24,933 nucleotides of DNA from UBA7672 sp964550535 (lineage in GTDB: Bacteria; Pseudomonadota; Alphaproteobacteria; Caulobacterales; Hyphomonadaceae). How positions within the stretch are numbered: position 1 is the stretch's first letter; each line of letters opens with the position of its first letter. The position numbers and the translations under genes were made by a program. The stretch is taken from NCBI GenBank assembly GCA_964550535.1, contig CAZJZQ010000040.1, positions 1 through 24,933 of the forward strand, given 5' to 3'. Below, piece by piece: positions 1 to 7,393 of this stretch. The notes under the pieces were generated by a model. It saw nothing but the letters and a program-made list of their open reading frames with translations. It searched no databases and was not told the DNA's origin.

Positions 1-1601
1 TCGTAGTCGCGCTGCCAGTTGAAGTCGTACTTCGGCAGGGACAGCAGCATCTCTTTCTTGCCGTCGGCCGTCACCGACATCAGCTCCACATGCGCGCCGC
101 GATAGTGGGCGTGCGGGTAGAGCGTGTAGATGAACGCGTCCGCCGGGAATTCCAGATAGGCGTGCATCATATAGCGTTGCTCGCCCGCGGGGATTTTCAG
201 TGTGTAGTCGCTGATGACAGCGGAGCGTTTCACATATTTCGGCTTTTCGTTGTGCAGGTAGTAGCCAACGCGCGTCACGTCTGTCGCGGGCTTGCCGGTC
301 GTCGTGTAGTGCATCGAGTAGCGCAGCTTGCCGCCCGAAGGCACGGGCGCGCCGGCATTGTCGGCGATGATTTGCGGCTCGGCGCCCGGCGTATAGGAGC
401 CCACCGACCCGCCCGGCAGTTCAGACAGCGAATCCCTCGAACTGACATGGCCGGACGTCACATGGTGCACCACGGTGCGGTCGCCCGGCACCACCACCAT
501 CGCCTTGAGCCACGCGTCGCCCGTGAAAGGGTTGTCCACGGCGGGATACTGGTAATCGATCGTGCCGGTCGCGGGCACGTTGAACGGCGGCAGTTCGACC
601 ACCACGTCCGGCTCGCCCAGATCCTTCGGCCAGTCGGACGCCGTCTGCGGCGCCAGCGTCAGCGGATCGGCGCCCGCGCCACGCGGGGCGCCAGCCTCGA
701 TCCAGTGAACCAGCGTCTTGGTCTGGTTGGGTGTCAGCGACTGGTCGTTCTTGAACGTGCCGATATGCGGATCGGCGAAATAGGGCGGCATGCGATCCGT
801 GCGGATCGACTCGCGGATCATCGGCGCGAAGCCTTTCACCACCTCATAATTCTTGAAGGCGAAGGGCGCGATGCCGCCGTCAATGTGGCATGAGCCGCAC
901 TTCTCCTCGATGATCGGCGCGACGTCGTTGGCGTAGGATATCCGCGTCATGTCCTGGCCGCGGGCCGGGAAGGCGATCGACTTGCCCGCCTTCATCGCAA
1001 CGCGCGATTGCTTGGCGGCCCCGCCCGCGATGACGGCCGCAACGGCGTCAGCGGCATAGGCGGTCTTCGCCTTGGCGCTGGTCTTCGGGCTGGCCTTGGT
1101 GAAGCGGTCGTCCAGCGGGCCGTGATAGGCGACCTCGAAATTCTTTTTCGGGTTGATGACGAAAACTTCGCCCTCACGCTGCACGCCCAGCGACTCGCCG
1201 ATCAGCTGCAACTCGTCCATCAGCACCAGCGTGTTCAGGCCTGCGGCGTCCAGCTTCTTGGCCACCGCTTCGCGCGTCACGCCCGTCTCGGAGTTGATCA
1301 TGAAGAAGAGGGCGCCCGTGTCCTTGAACTTCGCGGCGGTCTTCTCGAACTCTGCTGCGGCCTTGGCGGAATAGTCGGACCCGGCGGAATAGCTCATCAG
1401 CACGATCGCCGGCGCATAGTGATAGTAATGCAGCTCGTGGTGCATCCGCTTGTGGTCGGTGAGCTGGAAGTTGTCGGCGCGCTCGGCGATCGCGACATCG
1501 ATCGCGGGGCGGGGCGCCGCCACCCCGGCCTGAAGTCCGGCGATGCCGATCACGCCCGCGACGGCGGCGACAGCAACGGACGCGGCAAGAGTTTTCTTCA
1601 T
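1..1601 (-). CDS. Secreted redoxin-like / cytochrome c / copper type II monooxygenase-like fusion protein (3' end beyond window)
   Basis: The frame is open from ATG at 1601 to the left window edge (533 codons seen, C-terminus missing). An N-terminal signal peptide spans about residues 1-29 (MKK, then an Ala/Val-rich stretch ending GVAA). Residues about 40-195 resemble an AhpC/TSA-type redoxin domain, but the usual catalytic cysteine site is replaced by SYSAGSDYS (70-78) and no cysteine is present there. Next is a class I cytochrome c motif, C235-G-S-C-H239, with a possible Met271 axial ligand in RMPP. The rest resembles PHM-type copper type II monooxygenases: an HH pair (379-380) and an HxH motif (497-499) match the two copper sites. 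Export to the periplasm is inferred from the signal and heme motif; the substrate is unknown. RBS GGGGAG lies 9 nt before the ATG. It lies downstream of the CoxE-like gene on the same strand. Domain calls are from motif recognition, not a profile search. Confidence 0.82.
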   Translation of the reverse strand, partial: MKKTLAASVAVAAVAGVIGIAGLQAGVAAPRPAIDVAIAERADNFQLTDHKRMHHELHYYHYAPAIVLMSYSAGSDYSAKAAAEFEKTAAKFKDTGALFFMINSETGVTREAVAKKLDAAGLNTLVLMDELQLIGESLGVQREGEVFVINPKKNFEVAYHGPLDDRFTKASPKTSAKAKTAYAADAVAAVIAGGAAKQSRVAMKAGKSIAFPARGQDMTRISYANDVAPIIEEKCGSCHIDGGIAPFAFKNYEVVKGFAPMIRESIRTDRMPPYFADPHIGTFKNDQSLTPNQTKTLVHWIEAGAPRGAGADPLTLAPQTASDWPKDLGEPDVVVELPPFNVPATGTIDYQYPAVDNPFTGDAWLKAMVVVPGDRTVVHHVTSGHVSSRDSLSELPGGSVGSYTPGAEPQIIADNAGAPVPSGGKLRYSMHYTTTGKPATDVTRVGYYLHNEKPKYVKRSAVISDYTLKIPAGEQRYMMHAYLEFPADAFIYTLYPHAHYRGAHVELMSVTADGKKEMLLSLPKYDFNWQRDY

Positions 1602-1602
1602 T

Positions 1603-1659
1603 GCGTTCACTCCCCAAGATTTATCTTGCTATGTTTTTGTTGGCGGGGAGTGTGAACGC
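1603..1659 (-). promoter_or_regulatory. Inverted repeat that can mask the RBS of the redoxin/cytochrome fusion gene
   Basis: On the minus-strand transcript, an upstream arm (1659-1645) is complementary to the arm at 1615-1603 over 13 pairs with a 2-nt bulge. The loop is about 29 nt and AT-rich. The downstream arm contains the Shine-Dalgarno GGGGAG and ends 1 nt before the start codon, so the folded form would hide the RBS. Seen directly in the sequence; the regulatory role is inference. Confidence 0.5.
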
Positions 1660-1772
1660 AAACCACGGACCGTCAATTGGCGCTGCGTTAGGTTCGCGCC
1701 AAGGCCGCTGCGTCAATGGATACAGAACGCGAAGAATTGAACGCTGGCGGGACGCTGGATTAACTGGAACGT

Positions 1773-1790
1773 CAACGGCAAGCGCCGTTG
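1773..1790 (-). terminator. Hairpin after the CoxE-like gene
   Basis: CAACGGC and GCCGTTG form a perfect 7-bp stem with a 4-nt loop, 9 nt past the TGA of the CoxE-like gene (1800). No clear U tract follows, so it may be a weak terminator or an mRNA 3'-end stabiliser. Confidence 0.4.
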
Positions 1791-1799
1791 CGCCGCAGA

Positions 1800-2999
1800 T
1801 CAGCGGCCGAGTTCTCGCGTGGCTTCCTCGATACCCTTCACGGTCAATGGGAACATGCGGTGTTCGCCAATGATTTCCTGGATCAGCTGCGTCGAGCCGG
1901 AATACTGCCAGCCGGTCTGGTGCGTCGGGTTCAGCCAGATGAGGTGCGGATAGACCTCGACGAAACGCTGTAGCCACGCCGCGCCCGGCTCTTCGTTCCA
2001 GTGTTCAACCGAACCGCCGGGGTAGGTGATCTCGTAAGGGCTCATCGCCGCGTCGCCCACTACGATCACCTTGTAGTCGGCGGGGAAGCGGTGCAGCACG
2101 TCCCATGTCGGGATCTTGTTCACATTGCGCCGCCGGTTGTCCTTCCACAGACCCTCGTAAATGCAGTTGTGGAAGTAAAAGAACTCAAGGTTCTTGAACT
2201 CCGTGCGAGCGGCGGAGAACAACTCCTCGCAGGCCTTCACATGCGGGTCCATCGATCCGCCGATGTCGAGCAGCATCAGCACTTTCACCGAATTGCGCCG
2301 CTCCGGCCGCATGACGATGTCGATATAGCCTTCCTTCGCGGTCTTCCTGATCGTGCCGTCAAGGTCGATCTCTTCCTGTGCGCCGTCGCGCGCCCATTTG
2401 CGCAGGCGGCGCAAGGCGACCTTGATGTTGCGCGTGCCGATCTCGACTGTGTCGTCCAGGTTCTTGAACTCGCGCTNNNNNNNNNNCTCGCGCTTGTCCC
2501 ACACCTTCACGGCGCGCTGGTGGCGGCTTTCCTTCTGGCCGATGCGGATGCCTTCGGGGTTGTAGCCATAGGCGCCAAAGGGTGAGGTGCCGGCGGTGCC
2601 GATCCATTTGTTCCCGCCCTGATGGCGTTCCTTCTGCTCCGCCATGCGCTCCTTGAGCGTCTCCATGAGCTTGTCCCAGCCGCCCATGGCCTCGATCTGT
2701 TTTTTCTCTTCCTCGGACAGAAATTTCTCGGTCAGCTTGCGCAGCCACTCTTCCGGAACATTGTGCAGGTCGATGCCGTCCTCGATGGACTCCAGCCCCT
2801 TGAAGACGTGGCCGAACACCTTGTCGAACCGGTCCAGGTGCTTTTCGTCCTTCACCAGCGCGGCGCGCGACAGGTAATAGAAATCGTCCACCCGGTTGCC
2901 GATCGCGCCCTTGTTCAGGGCCTCCAGCAGCGTGAGGTATTCCTTCAGCGTCACCGGCAGCTTGGCCGCGCGCAATTCGTGGAAAAAGTGCTGGAACAT
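1800..2999 (-). CDS. CoxE-like VWA-domain protein (COG3825 type), interrupted by a 10-N assembly gap
   Basis: 399 codons including the gap. The N-terminal half is helical and conserved in CoxE-like proteins (MFQHFFHELR start; YYLSRAALVKDE at 41-52). The C-terminal half is a von Willebrand A fold with a MIDAS-like DIGGSMD (245-251); the first MIDAS serine is glycine, which I recall as common in this family. These proteins typically work with a MoxR AAA+ ATPase as a metal- or cofactor-insertion or chaperone pair. A MoxR gene lies at 9913-10770 on the same strand. ATG at 2999 has RBS GGAGAG. The Ns (2477-2486) fall between two copies of CTCGCGCT. Collapsing them removes 18 nt in frame and gives KREFKNLDD, so the real protein is probably 393 aa. 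Cytoplasmic (no signal or TM segment seen). Confidence 0.88.
   Translation of the reverse strand: MFQHFFHELRAAKLPVTLKEYLTLLEALNKGAIGNRVDDFYYLSRAALVKDEKHLDRFDKVFGHVFKGLESIEDGIDLHNVPEEWLRKLTEKFLSEEEKKQIEAMGGWDKLMETLKERMAEQKERHQGGNKWIGTAGTSPFGAYGYNPEGIRIGQKESRHQRAVKVWDKREXXXXREFKNLDDTVEIGTRNIKVALRRLRKWARDGAQEEIDLDGTIRKTAKEGYIDIVMRPERRNSVKVLMLLDIGGSMDPHVKACEELFSAARTEFKNLEFFYFHNCIYEGLWKDNRRRNVNKIPTWDVLHRFPADYKVIVVGDAAMSPYEITYPGGSVEHWNEEPGAAWLQRFVEVYPHLIWLNPTHQTGWQYSGSTQLIQEIIGEHRMFPLTVKGIEEATRELGR
2477..2486. other. Assembly gap (10 Ns), probably spurious
   Basis: The 8 bases before the Ns (2469-2476) are identical to the 8 bases after (2487-2494). This is what two contigs with a short unmerged overlap look like. 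Merging them keeps the reading frame of the CoxE-like gene. Confidence 0.85.
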
Positions 3000-3014
3000 G
3001 AAGGCTCTCCGGCG

Positions 3015-3037
3015 GTCCGCGCCACCCTAACGCGGAC
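3015..3037. promoter_or_regulatory. Operator-like inverted repeat in the CoxE-like/receiver intergenic region
   Basis: GTCCGCG, 9-nt spacer, CGCGGAC: a perfect 7-bp dyad whose near edge is 15 nt upstream of the CoxE-like start, in the roughly 200-bp region shared with the divergent receiver-domain gene. It could be a protein-binding site or a leader hairpin; no regulator is identified. Confidence 0.35.
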
Positions 3038-3200
3038 GGCGCCGCGATGAAAGCGGCGCAATCGCCGCCTTAACAGAACGTTTCACCGGTTGTCGAACTC
3101 CGATGGCGGCGCAAGCAGGAAAATAAACCAAGACAGGGTATCTACAGGGGAAGGTCGCGCAGGGGCGGCCAATGCGAAACGATCAAGGACAGGCAAGGGC

Positions 3201-4088
3201 ATGGCCTTCGTCTCGAACACGCAAGCGCACACGATCCTGGTCGCTGACCCGGTTTCGCACACGCGTAACCTTGTCTCCGAAGTTCTTCGCTCAATGGGCT
3301 TTGAAAAGATCCTGAACGCTCGCGACGGCGCCGATCTGCTGCGCCTGACGGTGCAGTACGATCCGCGCATCGTCATCACCACATCGCGTCTGCCGGGCCT
3401 GTCCGGCCTTGAATACACACGCCTGATCCGTGGCGGCTACGAAACCGTGTCGCGCGTCACCTCGATCATCGTCATGACGGATACGGCGACCCGCGCCTTC
3501 CTGTCCGCCGCGCGTGAAAGCGGGGCCGACGAAATGCTGGTGCGCCCGTTCACGGCGCAGGCGGTCGTGGCCCGCGTCCGCTCCGTGCTGGAACGCCCGC
3601 GCGAATTCGTGGACAGCGCCGCCTATACCGGACCATGCCGCCGCCGCCGCATGTTGCCCAGCTATACCGGGCCGCGCCGCCGCTTCCTCGATCCGACCGA
3701 CGATATGGCCGGCGCGCCGCCATGGGAAACGGAAGAGAACCGCGTCGCGGTGCGCAAATGCGTGCAGAAGATCAGCGAGATCGCGAACAGCCTCGCGCCG
3801 GGCGACCGCCGCAAACTGCAAAAGGTCTATCAGGCGACCAAGGACGCAGAGAAATTCGCCGACGAGACGCTCGACGATCTGATGGGCACCGCCGCGCGTT
3901 CGTTAGGCCGCTACATCACGTCAGTCGGGGCGTCCGGCGCGCCGGACCCGGAGGTGCTGCGCACGCACATCGATGCGATGCACACGCTCAGCATATTGTC
4001 CGGCTCGATGCATGCCGAGCGCCAGCAGCTCGTCGATGGTCTTGTCCGCGTGGTGGACAAGCGTCTGGGCCGCCTCTCGGTGGCCTGA
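3201..4088 (+). CDS. Degenerate receiver-domain (pseudo-response regulator) protein
   Basis: 295 aa. Residues about 11-130 follow the CheY-like fold (ILVADPVSHTRN, then ITTSRLPGLSG, IIVMTDTAT and VRPF), but the usual phosphoacceptor aspartate is Thr61, the acidic pair is reduced to Asp16-Pro17, and the conserved lysine is Arg115. Phosphorylation at the canonical site is therefore unlikely. A Pro/Arg-rich linker (about 140-170) leads to a helical C-terminal region of about 120 aa that I do not recognise and that has no obvious DNA-binding motif. The start was set at ATG 3201 (purine-rich AGGCAAGGG upstream) because the upstream in-frame TTG extension is low-complexity and not protein-like. It is divergent from the CoxE-like gene and ends 13 bp before the convergent lipoprotein gene. 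The role is likely protein-protein signalling, by inference. Confidence 0.8.
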   Translation: MAFVSNTQAHTILVADPVSHTRNLVSEVLRSMGFEKILNARDGADLLRLTVQYDPRIVITTSRLPGLSGLEYTRLIRGGYETVSRVTSIIVMTDTATRAFLSAARESGADEMLVRPFTAQAVVARVRSVLERPREFVDSAAYTGPCRRRRMLPSYTGPRRRFLDPTDDMAGAPPWETEENRVAVRKCVQKISEIANSLAPGDRRKLQKVYQATKDAEKFADETLDDLMGTAARSLGRYITSVGASGAPDPEVLRTHIDAMHTLSILSGSMHAERQQLVDGLVRVVDKRLGRLSVA

Positions 4089-4101
4089 CTGCCGCACAAG
4101 T

Positions 4102-4491
4102 CTAGCTGTTCAGTTCGGGGCGTCCGCCAAGGCGCTGCACGATCTGGCGCGCGTCATGGACTTTCGCCGGGCCGCCCGCCAGCGTTTCGCCGGAGCCGGT
4201 GACGATCACCAGCGACAGGCCGCGCTCACTCGCGACTTCGCCCGCAACCTCGAACCACTCCTCGTCCTTTTCCAGCGTCAGTTCGGCCGCGCGCAGCATG
4301 GCGCGGTCGCGGAGCAGGGCGTTGCTCTCGCCAGCGGCTTCGGGGGCTGTCACGCGGAAACGGTTGGCCGACAGGGTTTCCACGCTGACGGCGGCGGCGG
4401 TTGGCGTGGCCGAAGGGCCGGTTGACGCACAGGCGGCTGCGGCCAGGGCTGCGAAGGCGGCGATTGCCAGTTTGGCGATTGCAGGTTTCAT
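4102..4491 (-). CDS. Small putative lipoprotein of unknown function
   Basis: 129 aa. The N-terminus has MKPAIAKLAI followed by an Ala-rich hydrophobic core ending AAAAC (Cys21), a probable signal peptidase II site, although Ala rather than Leu occupies the -3 position. The mature part is about 108 aa, with a possible conserved core around residues 35-120 (alternating strand and helix, EKDEEWFEVAGE). I do not recognise the family. Start ATG 4491 has GGGA upstream; an in-frame GTG 15 nt upstream is less likely. It lies downstream of the amidase gene on the same strand and ends against the receiver gene. Likely cell-envelope, by inference. Confidence 0.65.
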   Translation of the reverse strand: MKPAIAKLAIAAFAALAAAACASTGPSATPTAAAVSVETLSANRFRVTAPEAAGESNALLRDRAMLRAAELTLEKDEEWFEVAGEVASERGLSLVIVTGSGETLAGGPAKVHDARQIVQRLGGRPELNS

Positions 4492-4516
4492 GATGGCTGT
4501 TCCCACTTGAATGTCG

Positions 4517-4536
4517 CCGGGCCTGACGCCCGGTTT
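4517..4536. terminator. Hairpin between amidase and lipoprotein genes
   Basis: CCGGGC, 5-nt loop, GCCCGG: a 6-bp perfect stem, with TTT on the plus side only. It sits 55 nt past the amidase stop and 25 nt before the lipoprotein start on the minus strand, so it may end the amidase transcript or be a leader structure. Strength is uncertain. Confidence 0.35.
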
Positions 4537-4588
4537 CCATTACACAGTCCCCGGCGCATACGCATAGCCCGTCCTGCGGTTCCCTTCC

Positions 4589-6187
4589 TCATGGAGAATG
4601 GGGCAGGAATTCCGGCACGGGCCGCGCCTGCGTTCTTTGCTCAAAGGCGTAGGCGAGGCCCAGCAGGGTAGCTTCCGACCACGCTGGCCCGATGAAGCTC
4701 AGTCCCACCGGCGCGCCGCGCACGCTGCCCATCGGCACGGTTATGTGCGGGTAGCCCGCCACTGCGGGCAGGCCGGATGACGACCCCAGGAAGTGATCGC
4801 CCGTCACCAGATCGGCCGCCCATGCTGGTCCGCCCGTCGGGGCCACGATGGCGACAGCGTTCGCCCGCAATAGAATGCGATCGATTCCTTCCGCCCCCGC
4901 GAGCCGCTTCGCCTCTGCTTTCGCGGCCAGATACTCCGGCGATGCGAGGCTCGGCGCTCCGGCCGTCTCCACGAAAATGCTCTGGCCGAAAAACTCCATC
5001 TCCGCCGGCGTTGCTTCGTTGAAGGCGATGATGTCCGCCAGCGTCCGTGTTTTCACGGTCTCCGGCGCCGTCGCGAGATAGGCGTCCAGCCCGGCCTTGA
5101 ACTCCGCCGTAAGAATCAGCCATTCCGCCTGTCCTACAGCGGCGCGATGCGCAAAGTCGTCCACATCAACCAGAACCGCGCCCGCGTCGCGCAATTCCTC
5201 AAGCGCCGCCTCGAAGGCTGCATCGGTCGCCGGATGGTATCCGGCGAGGAAGCGCGCCACCGCGATACGCCTGCCCTGAAGCGCATTCGCATCCAGCGCC
5301 AGCGTGTAGTTCTGCTTCTTCGCGTCCGCCTGCGCCGTGGCCGCGTCTGCCGGGTCTCCGCCCGCCATGACGGTGAGCAGCAGCGCGGCGTCCGCGACGG
5401 TCAGCGTCATCGGACCTGCCGTGTCCTGTGTCGCGCTGATCGGAATGATGTGCGTGCGCGAGACGAGGCCCACGGTCGGCTTCAATCCGACAATTCCGTT
5501 CGCCGCCGCCGGGCAGACGATGGAGCCATCTGTCTCCGTGCCGATGGCCGCGGCCGCCAGCCCTGCGGCGACCGCCGCGCCCGATCCCGATGACGATCCG
5601 CACGCCGACCTGTCCAGCACGTGCGGGTTCTTTGTCAGCCCGCCCACGGCGCTCCAGCCCGATGATGAATTTCCGTCCCGGAAATTCGCCCACTCGCTCA
5701 GATTGGTCTTGCCCAGGATCACCGCGCCCGCTTCACGCAGGCGCGCGATCACCGGCGCGTCACGCCCGGTCACATTGTCCTGCAACGCCAGCGATCCTGC
5801 GGTGGTAGGCAGCGGATCAACCGTGTCGATATTGTCCTTCACCAGAATGGGCGCGCCGTGCAGCAGGCCGCGCGCGCCGCTCGCCAGACCGTCCAACTCC
5901 TTCGCGCGCGCCAGCGCCTCCGGGTTCACCGCCAGCACGGCGTTCAGCGTGGGACCTGCATCGTCCACCTGCTCGATGCGGTCGAGATAATCCTGCGTCG
6001 CCGCCTCCGCGCTCATTCCGCCGCTGGCGATCTCTTCCAGCAGCGTGGTCAGCGGCCGTGGGTCCCGCATCAGCGCGGAATGGCTGGTCGCCTCCCGCGA
6101 AGCAGGCGCAGGCGCGCTTGCGGGTTGGCAGGCGGCCAGCGCCGCCGTCATGGCTGTCGCCGCAACTGAAAGTCTCGCGATCCGCAC
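4589..6187 (-). CDS. Amidase-signature family lipoprotein (secreted amidase)
   Basis: 532 aa from GTG 6187. Amidase-signature enzymes hydrolyse amide bonds with a Ser-cisSer-Lys triad. All three are visible: Lys117 in LVKDNID, cis-Ser198 in the CGSSSGSG stretch, and nucleophile Ser222 in GTETDGS. The Ser-Ser spacing of 24 residues matches FAAH/GatA-type enzymes. A signal peptide (VRIARLSVAA core) ends in the lipobox LAAC (Cys20), so it is probably a lipoprotein outside the cytoplasm and not the GatA subunit, which has no signal. GTG was chosen because GGGAGG lies 6 nt upstream and it gives a compact signal peptide; ATG 6208 and TTG 6217 are in-frame alternatives without a good RBS. It lies 69 nt after the enoyl-CoA hydratase gene, so co-transcription is plausible. 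The substrate is unknown. Confidence 0.88.
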   Translation of the reverse strand: MRIARLSVAATAMTAALAACQPASAPAPASREATSHSALMRDPRPLTTLLEEIASGGMSAEAATQDYLDRIEQVDDAGPTLNAVLAVNPEALARAKELDGLASGARGLLHGAPILVKDNIDTVDPLPTTAGSLALQDNVTGRDAPVIARLREAGAVILGKTNLSEWANFRDGNSSSGWSAVGGLTKNPHVLDRSACGSSSGSGAAVAAGLAAAAIGTETDGSIVCPAAANGIVGLKPTVGLVSRTHIIPISATQDTAGPMTLTVADAALLLTVMAGGDPADAATAQADAKKQNYTLALDANALQGRRIAVARFLAGYHPATDAAFEAALEELRDAGAVLVDVDDFAHRAAVGQAEWLILTAEFKAGLDAYLATAPETVKTRTLADIIAFNEATPAEMEFFGQSIFVETAGAPSLASPEYLAAKAEAKRLAGAEGIDRILLRANAVAIVAPTGGPAWAADLVTGDHFLGSSSGLPAVAGYPHITVPMGSVRGAPVGLSFIGPAWSEATLLGLAYAFEQRTQARPVPEFLPHSP

Positions 6188-6256
6188 CCGCGCCTCCCGT
6201 CCGTCCATGCGGGGCAACAGATCACTACCGGGGCGCTTCGTACAGCCGGGCGGCGT

Positions 6257-7090
6257 CTATCTCCCCGTGAAGGCGGGCGGGCGCTTCTCGATGAAGTGCG
6301 CGACGCCTTCCTTGAAGTCGTCTGACTGGAAACTGGCCGGCATGTCGGCGTTCGCCGCCTCGATCGCTTCGCCCAGAGACTGGAATTGCGCATTCCATAT
6401 CTCGCGCTTCATTTCGCGCAGGGATCGTGGCGATACCTCCTTCGCCAGCATACGGGCATAGGCCATCACCTCGTCCATGAAACTTGCGGCGGGGAACACG
6501 CGGCTCACCACGCCCATCTCCTTCGCCTCGGCGGCCGAAATCACGCGCGATGAATAAAGCAGGTCGGCCGCATTGGCGAAGCCGGCGATGCGCGGCAACA
6601 GCCAGCTTATCCCATGCTCCGCCACCAGCCCGCGCCGCGAGAAGGCCGTGGTGAACTTCGCCGAGTCCGATGCAAAGCGGATATCGGCATATAACGCCAG
6701 CACCATGCCCAGCCCCGCGCACGCGCCATTGATTGCGCCGATCACCGGCTTGGGCACGGCGGGAAACCACGAATACTCCTTGCGGAAGTCTTCGCGCGCC
6801 GCCGCATCGAACGGTTCGCGCGAGGACCCCGTGCGCGCTTCGCGGCGTCCGGTTGTCGCCGCTTCGTTCTGGATAGTCTGCAACATGCCCATGTCGGCCC
6901 CGGCGCAGAAGCCGCGCCCGGCGCCGGTCAGAACGATCACCCGCACGCTGTCGTCGCTGGAGGCTTCGCGCATCGCCGCGCGCACATCGCGGTCCATCTC
7001 CGCGCGCCAGGCGTTGAGCCGGTCGGGACGGTTAAGCTGAACGACGGCCACGCCGTCCTCGACGCTGTAGAGAATATCCTCATACGCCAT
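6257..7090 (-). CDS. Enoyl-CoA hydratase/isomerase (crotonase family)
   Basis: 277 aa, within the family's usual size. Crotonase fold: substrate and oxyanion-hole segments GFCAGADM (60-67) and NGACAGLGM (121-129), with Glu158 in GLVAEHG near the usual general acid/base position. The C-terminus ends in the usual acyl-CoA helix (FKEGVAHFIEKRPPAF). Likely adds water to, or isomerises, an enoyl-CoA in fatty-acid or related acyl-CoA breakdown in the cytoplasm; the exact substrate cannot be read. The stretch at 77-100 (many Arg/Thr/Glu) is a longer loop than in short-chain hydratases. Start ATG 7090 has a strong GGGAGAGG RBS. It probably leads a two-gene transcript with the downstream amidase. Confidence 0.9.
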   Translation of the reverse strand: MAYEDILYSVEDGVAVVQLNRPDRLNAWRAEMDRDVRAAMREASSDDSVRVIVLTGAGRGFCAGADMGMLQTIQNEAATTGRREARTGSSREPFDAAAREDFRKEYSWFPAVPKPVIGAINGACAGLGMVLALYADIRFASDSAKFTTAFSRRGLVAEHGISWLLPRIAGFANAADLLYSSRVISAAEAKEMGVVSRVFPAASFMDEVMAYARMLAKEVSPRSLREMKREIWNAQFQSLGEAIEAANADMPASFQSDDFKEGVAHFIEKRPPAFTGR

Positions 7091-7393
7091 CGCCGCCTCT
7101 CCCTCGCTCTGGCTTTGTTCTGGCCATCTTACGCCCGGCTGCGCGAAAGGGGAGATCGGCTGCGGCCAAAGCGCACGCGTTCATTGACTTTTGAGGGTTT
7201 GGCCCGCATATGCCCCTCGCGTCCGCAAATCAGCAGACGATATCGGCGCTCCGGTAGCGTGAAGGGTCCAGGATGGACCCAGCCCGTAGAGCGCCCTGAA
7301 AAGTTCATATGTCAGCCCGCGCACGCCGGGCTTTCCCATCAGATATCGCTTCAGGCGGACCCGTTTGGAAACGGCGGTCCACTGTTCGCGCAC
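7091..7393 (+). promoter_or_regulatory. 303-bp non-coding region with structured leader of the RNA helicase gene
   Basis: No credible gene. Three successive hairpins precede the helicase start: GGGTCC/GGACCC (7264-7280), AGCCCG/CGGGCT followed by TTT (7314-7334, attenuator-like), and a longer stem made of GGACC/GGTCC plus CGTTT/AAACG (7357-7380). A candidate -35 (TTGACT, near 7185) is present without a convincing -10. Long structured leaders are known on some DEAD-box helicase mRNAs; autoregulation here is inference. Confidence 0.45.

Noticed and set aside
3090..3200. TTG-started N-terminal extension of the receiver-domain protein
   Set aside because: The added 37 residues are low-complexity, not receiver-like, and no RBS precedes TTG 3090; ATG 3201 begins just before the fold.
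7115..7393. In-frame upstream extension of the RNA helicase
   Set aside because: It is open by chance in GC-rich DNA; the translation is Arg/Ser/Pro-rich without homology signals, and the region holds hairpins.
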